Shown here piece after piece: positions 42,490 to 45,168 of a DNA stretch of 45,168 nt. The stretch is from an uncultured Clostridia bacterium. GTDB taxonomy: Bacteria > Bacillota > Clostridia > Oscillospirales > Ruminococcaceae. The position numbers were made by a program, and so were the translations under genes. Each line of letters opens with the position of its first letter. Position 1 is the stretch's first letter. Location of the stretch: assembly GCA_944386285.1 (NCBI GenBank), contig CALXAM010000014.1, positions 1-45,168 on the forward strand. Reading direction: 5' to 3'. Under the pieces are notes generated by a model. It did not search any database and had not been told where the DNA came from. It worked only from the letters and a program-made list of their open reading frames with translations.

Positions 42490-43848
42490 ATGCACCGGCA
42501 AAACAGTGTCATTCGTGGTATTCAAGATTTATGTGAGGAATTTCGCAGATATAACCAGATCGACGCAAAGCTTTATGAAAAATTTGATGTAAAGCGCGGC
42601 CTGCGAAATCAAGACGGAACAGGTGTCATGGCCGGCCTGACACAGATTTGTAACGTGCATGGCTATATTATTAACGAAGGAGAGCGCGAACCGGTCGAGG
42701 GCGCTTTGTACTATCGCGGCTATGACGTCAAAGAGCTTGTGGATCACTGCGTCCAAGCGCGCCGGTTTGGATTTGAAGAGGTCGTCTATCTGTTGATTTT
42801 CGGTGTGCTGCCGACAGAGGAGCAGCTTGCCGGATTAAAGCGGATTCTCTCGCATTTTTGCTATTTACCGGAGGGCTTCTTTGAGGATATGATGCTCAAA
42901 GCGCCGTCGGCAAACATTATGAATAAGCTTGCAAGAAGCATTCTGGCGCTGTATTCTTACGACAAAGATCCTGACAATCTGTCGCTTGAGTCTGAGATCG
43001 GACGTGCGCTTCAGATCACTGCACGGCTTGGCAATATTGCGGTGAAAGCATATCAGGTAAAACGCCGCTTCTTTGAGGGAAAAACGATGTTTTTACATCC
43101 GGAGCAGCCGGGCCTTTCGTTTTCCGAGGAAATGCTCTCGCTTCTGCGCGGCGACCGTATCTATACGCAGGAGGAAGCACTGCTGCTTGATTTGTGTTTG
43201 ATGATTCACGCGGAGCATGGCGGCGGCAACAACTCAACCTTTGCCTGCCGTGTGCTGACCTCTTCGCATACAGACGCATATTCCGCATATGCAAGCGCTG
43301 TCGGCGCGCTCAAAGGCCCGCTTCACGGCGGTGCAAATCTGCAGGTGATGCGGATGCTTGCGGATATGAAAGAGAACGTCAAACACATTACGAATGAAGG
43401 CGAAGTTGCAGACTATCTGCAAAAGCTGTTGAATAAAGAGGGCTTTGACCGCTCCGGAAAGATTTACGGAATGGGTCACGCGGTGTATACGCTGTCCGAT
43501 CCGCGTGCGGAAATCTTAAAGAAACACGCTGTGGGACACGCAAAAGGTACGGAGTTTGAAGAAGACTTCAAAGCCCTCGGTCTGATCGAATCGCTCACAC
43601 CGGAGCTGATGGCGAAAAAAGGCATTACGAAGCCGATTTGCGCAAACTTTGACCTGTATACGGGAACGGTGTACAAAATGCTTGACATTCCGGAGGACCT
43701 GTATACGCCGCTGTTTGCGACAGCGCGGATTGCCGGCTGGAGCGCACACCGGATCGAGGAGTTATTTACCGGAAACCGGATCATTCGTCCGGCATATAAA
43801 TCGGTGGCAAAGCCGCGTCCGTATGTTCCGATTGAGGAGCGCGGATAA
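42490..43848 (+). CDS. citrate synthase (citrate/2-methylcitrate synthase family)
   Basis: The 452-residue protein condenses oxaloacetate with acetyl-CoA (or propionyl-CoA in 2-methylcitrate synthases). The three catalytic residues are visible: H243 in IHAEHGGGNNST, H330 in GMGHAVYTLSDPRAE, and D388 in ANFDLYTGTVYKML. KGPLHGGAN and the C-terminal RIAGWSAHRIEE are also conserved. The length is near 450, with an N-terminal extension usual in Clostridia. GAAAGAGGGGCGG precedes the ATG. No aconitase or isocitrate dehydrogenase gene is near, so the synthase probably feeds glutamate synthesis through genes elsewhere. It is a single gene ended by a terminator. Confidence 0.93.
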   Translation: MHRQNSVIRGIQDLCEEFRRYNQIDAKLYEKFDVKRGLRNQDGTGVMAGLTQICNVHGYIINEGEREPVEGALYYRGYDVKELVDHCVQARRFGFEEVVYLLIFGVLPTEEQLAGLKRILSHFCYLPEGFFEDMMLKAPSANIMNKLARSILALYSYDKDPDNLSLESEIGRALQITARLGNIAVKAYQVKRRFFEGKTMFLHPEQPGLSFSEEMLSLLRGDRIYTQEEALLLDLCLMIHAEHGGGNNSTFACRVLTSSHTDAYSAYASAVGALKGPLHGGANLQVMRMLADMKENVKHITNEGEVADYLQKLLNKEGFDRSGKIYGMGHAVYTLSDPRAEILKKHAVGHAKGTEFEEDFKALGLIESLTPELMAKKGITKPICANFDLYTGTVYKMLDIPEDLYTPLFATARIAGWSAHRIEELFTGNRIIRPAYKSVAKPRPYVPIEERG

Positions 43849-43881
43849 CCAATTCACACATTCAAACAAAATATTCCATAA

Positions 43882-43922
43882 AAACACAGGCATGAGCCAT
43901 TCGCTCATGCCTGTGTTTGTTG
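43882..43922 (+). terminator. terminator after citrate synthase
   Basis: A perfect 16-base stem, AAACACAGGCATGAGC with GCTCATGCCTGTGTTT, closes a five-base loop. A short T-rich run follows. Confidence 0.8.
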
Positions 43923-43935
43923 TGTACATGTTTGC

Positions 43936-43964
43936 TTGTATTTTTCTTCATATTATGCAATAAT
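43936..43964 (+). promoter_or_regulatory. candidate promoter of the YitT gene
   Basis: TTGTAT (43936-43941) and AATAAT (43959-43964) are separated by 17 bases, 28 bases before the ATG. Confidence 0.45.
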
Positions 43965-43992
43965 AAAGCTATAGTAAAGGAGTGACTTTGTG

Positions 43993-44847
43993 ATGAAGAC
44001 AAAAAGTGATCTGCAGCGCATTCTCTTAGTGATTTTAGGCGCTGTTGTCATGGCGTTAAATATTAAGATTTTTGTTCGTGCAGGAGATATGTTCCCGGGT
44101 GGTTTTAACGGCCTCACCTTGCTGATTCAGCGTACTGCTGCGGAATATTTTCATCTGACCCTGCCGTTTTCGGTGATTAACCTGCTGTTAAACGCCGTGC
44201 CTGCCGCGATCAGTTTCCGCTACATCGGAAAGAAATTTACGGCGTATTCGTGTTTGATGATCGTTTTGACAAGTGTGCTGACCGACTTGATTCCAAGCCT
44301 TGAAATTACATCCGATCCGCTGCTCATCAGCGTATTCGGCGGAATCATCAACGGCTGTGCAATCAGTCTTTGTCTGTTTGCCAACGCAACCAGCGGCGGC
44401 ACGGATTTTATCGCGATCTTCTTTTCCGAGCGCAAGGGCGTCGACACATGGAACTATATCTTTATCGGCAATGTCGTGATGCTGATTGTTGCAGGTTTGC
44501 TGTTCGGCTGGGAAAAATCACTGTATTCGATCATCTTCCAGTTTGCAAGCACACAGATTCTCCATATGCTTTATAAGCGGTATCAAAAACAAACACTGCT
44601 CATCATCACCGATCATCCACAGGAAGTCTATGAGACCATTCGGGATAACACGCATCATGATGCGACGAAGTTCCGCGGTGTCGGATGCTATGAGGGACAG
44701 GAAAAGCACTTGCTTTATTCTGTAATCTCCGCGGACGAGGCACGCCGCACGGTTGACGGCATCCGGAAGGTGGACCCGAAAGCATTTATCAACTGCATGA
44801 AAACAGAACAGATCACCGGCCGGTTCTATATCCGTCCGAATGATTAA
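43993..44847 (+). CDS. YitT family membrane protein (DUF161 plus DUF2179)
   Basis: The 284-residue protein has about five to six membrane helices. The opening is LLVILGAVVMALNIKIFVRA, then GDMFPGGFNGLTLLIQR, GGIINGCAISLCLFANATSGG and TDFIAIFFSERKGVD. A C-terminal cytoplasmic DUF2179 domain (about 205-284) contains GCYEGQEKHLLYSVI and DPKAFINCMKTEQITGRFY. This is the YitT/YebE/YqfU family of Firmicutes; the transported compound or function is not known. AAAGGAGTGA precedes the ATG at 43993, which is preferred to the GTG at 43990. Confidence 0.9.
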   Translation: MKTKSDLQRILLVILGAVVMALNIKIFVRAGDMFPGGFNGLTLLIQRTAAEYFHLTLPFSVINLLLNAVPAAISFRYIGKKFTAYSCLMIVLTSVLTDLIPSLEITSDPLLISVFGGIINGCAISLCLFANATSGGTDFIAIFFSERKGVDTWNYIFIGNVVMLIVAGLLFGWEKSLYSIIFQFASTQILHMLYKRYQKQTLLIITDHPQEVYETIRDNTHHDATKFRGVGCYEGQEKHLLYSVISADEARRTVDGIRKVDPKAFINCMKTEQITGRFYIRPND

Positions 44848-44942
44848 AGGCAACGAGCGGTTGCAAAAAATGAATGGTATAAGTGCTTGTACCTTTGTGC
44901 AGTTTTTGATAACATGAGAAAAAACGAGAAGGGGATATTCTC

Positions 44943-45071
44943 ATGGGACTTAAAGAGAACATTTATAAACTGCGCACACGGTTTCACCTGTCGCAGCAAG
45001 CGTTTGCCGACGCGATGCAGGTGTCAAGACAGGCGGTACAGAAGTGGGAAACCGGAGTTTCCCAAAGTTAA
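44943..45071 (+). pseudogene. truncated XRE-family helix-turn-helix regulator
   Basis: The frame gives only 42 residues: MGLKENIYKLRTRFHLSQQA, then FADAMQVSRQAVQKWETG, ending after VSQS. This is the N-terminal two thirds of a typical XRE helix-turn-helix domain, which would normally continue past a conserved Pro for 20 or more residues. In the neighbouring frame a Pro-Lys-Val-Lys-Asp segment follows directly, so a small deletion or frameshift near 45060 is likely. GAAGGGGA (44929-44936) precedes the ATG. The remaining 97 bases to the window edge show no clear gene, only a GC-rich inverted repeat near 45146-45164. Confidence 0.6.
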
Positions 45072-45168
45072 AGATACCACATCAATCCCACGCGGACTTT
45101 TGCTCAACCGATACAGCCGGAGGGCTGGATAACAAGAAAAGGCGGTATGCGCCCCGTGGAGGGGTAGC

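Overview
The window looks like chromosomal DNA of a spore-forming, low-to-mid GC Firmicute of the class Clostridia, probably close to the Oscillospirales/Ruminococcaceae. The evidence is the sporulation genes (spoVT, a gerW/ytfJ homologue, spoIID, a DacF-type carboxypeptidase), the Firmicute-type rimP-nusA-rnpM-ylxQ-infB-rbfA-nrnA-truB-ribF order, and strong AGGAGG-type ribosome binding sites. All genes lie on the + strand except spoIID. No rRNA, tRNA, CRISPR array or insertion sequence was recognised.

Positions 1-5320 hold small accessory genes: a possible small beta-rich protein at the left edge, two small membrane proteins, a nucleotidyltransferase-fold protein, a DUF6054 protein, an SRPBCC protein, a SAM methyltransferase and a YjbR-DUF3795 fusion. 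A decayed stretch (859-1718) contains ORFs broken by in-frame stops. Positions 5371-8889 form an accessory module between two nearly identical terminator repeats. It holds a truncated SPFH-domain gene, a two-helix membrane protein, and a large TIR protein with a zinc ribbon, TPR-like segments, one membrane helix and an extracytoplasmic RCC1-like repeat tail.

Positions 9110-20490 hold a duplicated operon with an unusual composition. Each copy combines a carbohydrate-type ABC importer (lipoprotein binding protein plus two EAA-loop permeases) with an HlyD/MacA-like adaptor and a four-helix MacB/FtsX-like membrane protein. No ATPase is encoded. Copy 1 is intact and carries two tandem binding proteins. 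Copy 2 is decaying: its binding protein has lost its N-terminal half, and its adaptor has lost the lipoyl/coiled-coil part and carries an amber stop.

Positions 20634-29301 are core genes: spoVT, then the translation/transcription operon from rimP to ribF. That operon starts at a consensus promoter followed at once by an attenuator-like hairpin. Next comes a TetM-like ribosomal GTPase fused to a Rae1/YacP-type NYN nuclease domain (29459-32095). It is followed by an M50 protease, scpA, scpB, a DUF2953 protein, gerW and a D-Ala-D-Ala carboxypeptidase. Positions 36618-41343 are a MoxR-DUF58-transglutaminase operon, convergent with spoIID. The right end has citrate synthase, a YitT-family membrane protein and a broken XRE regulator.

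The three points most worth following are the composite importer/MacAB-like operon, the membrane-spanning TIR receptor-like protein, and the ribosome-protection GTPase fused to a putative A-site nuclease.
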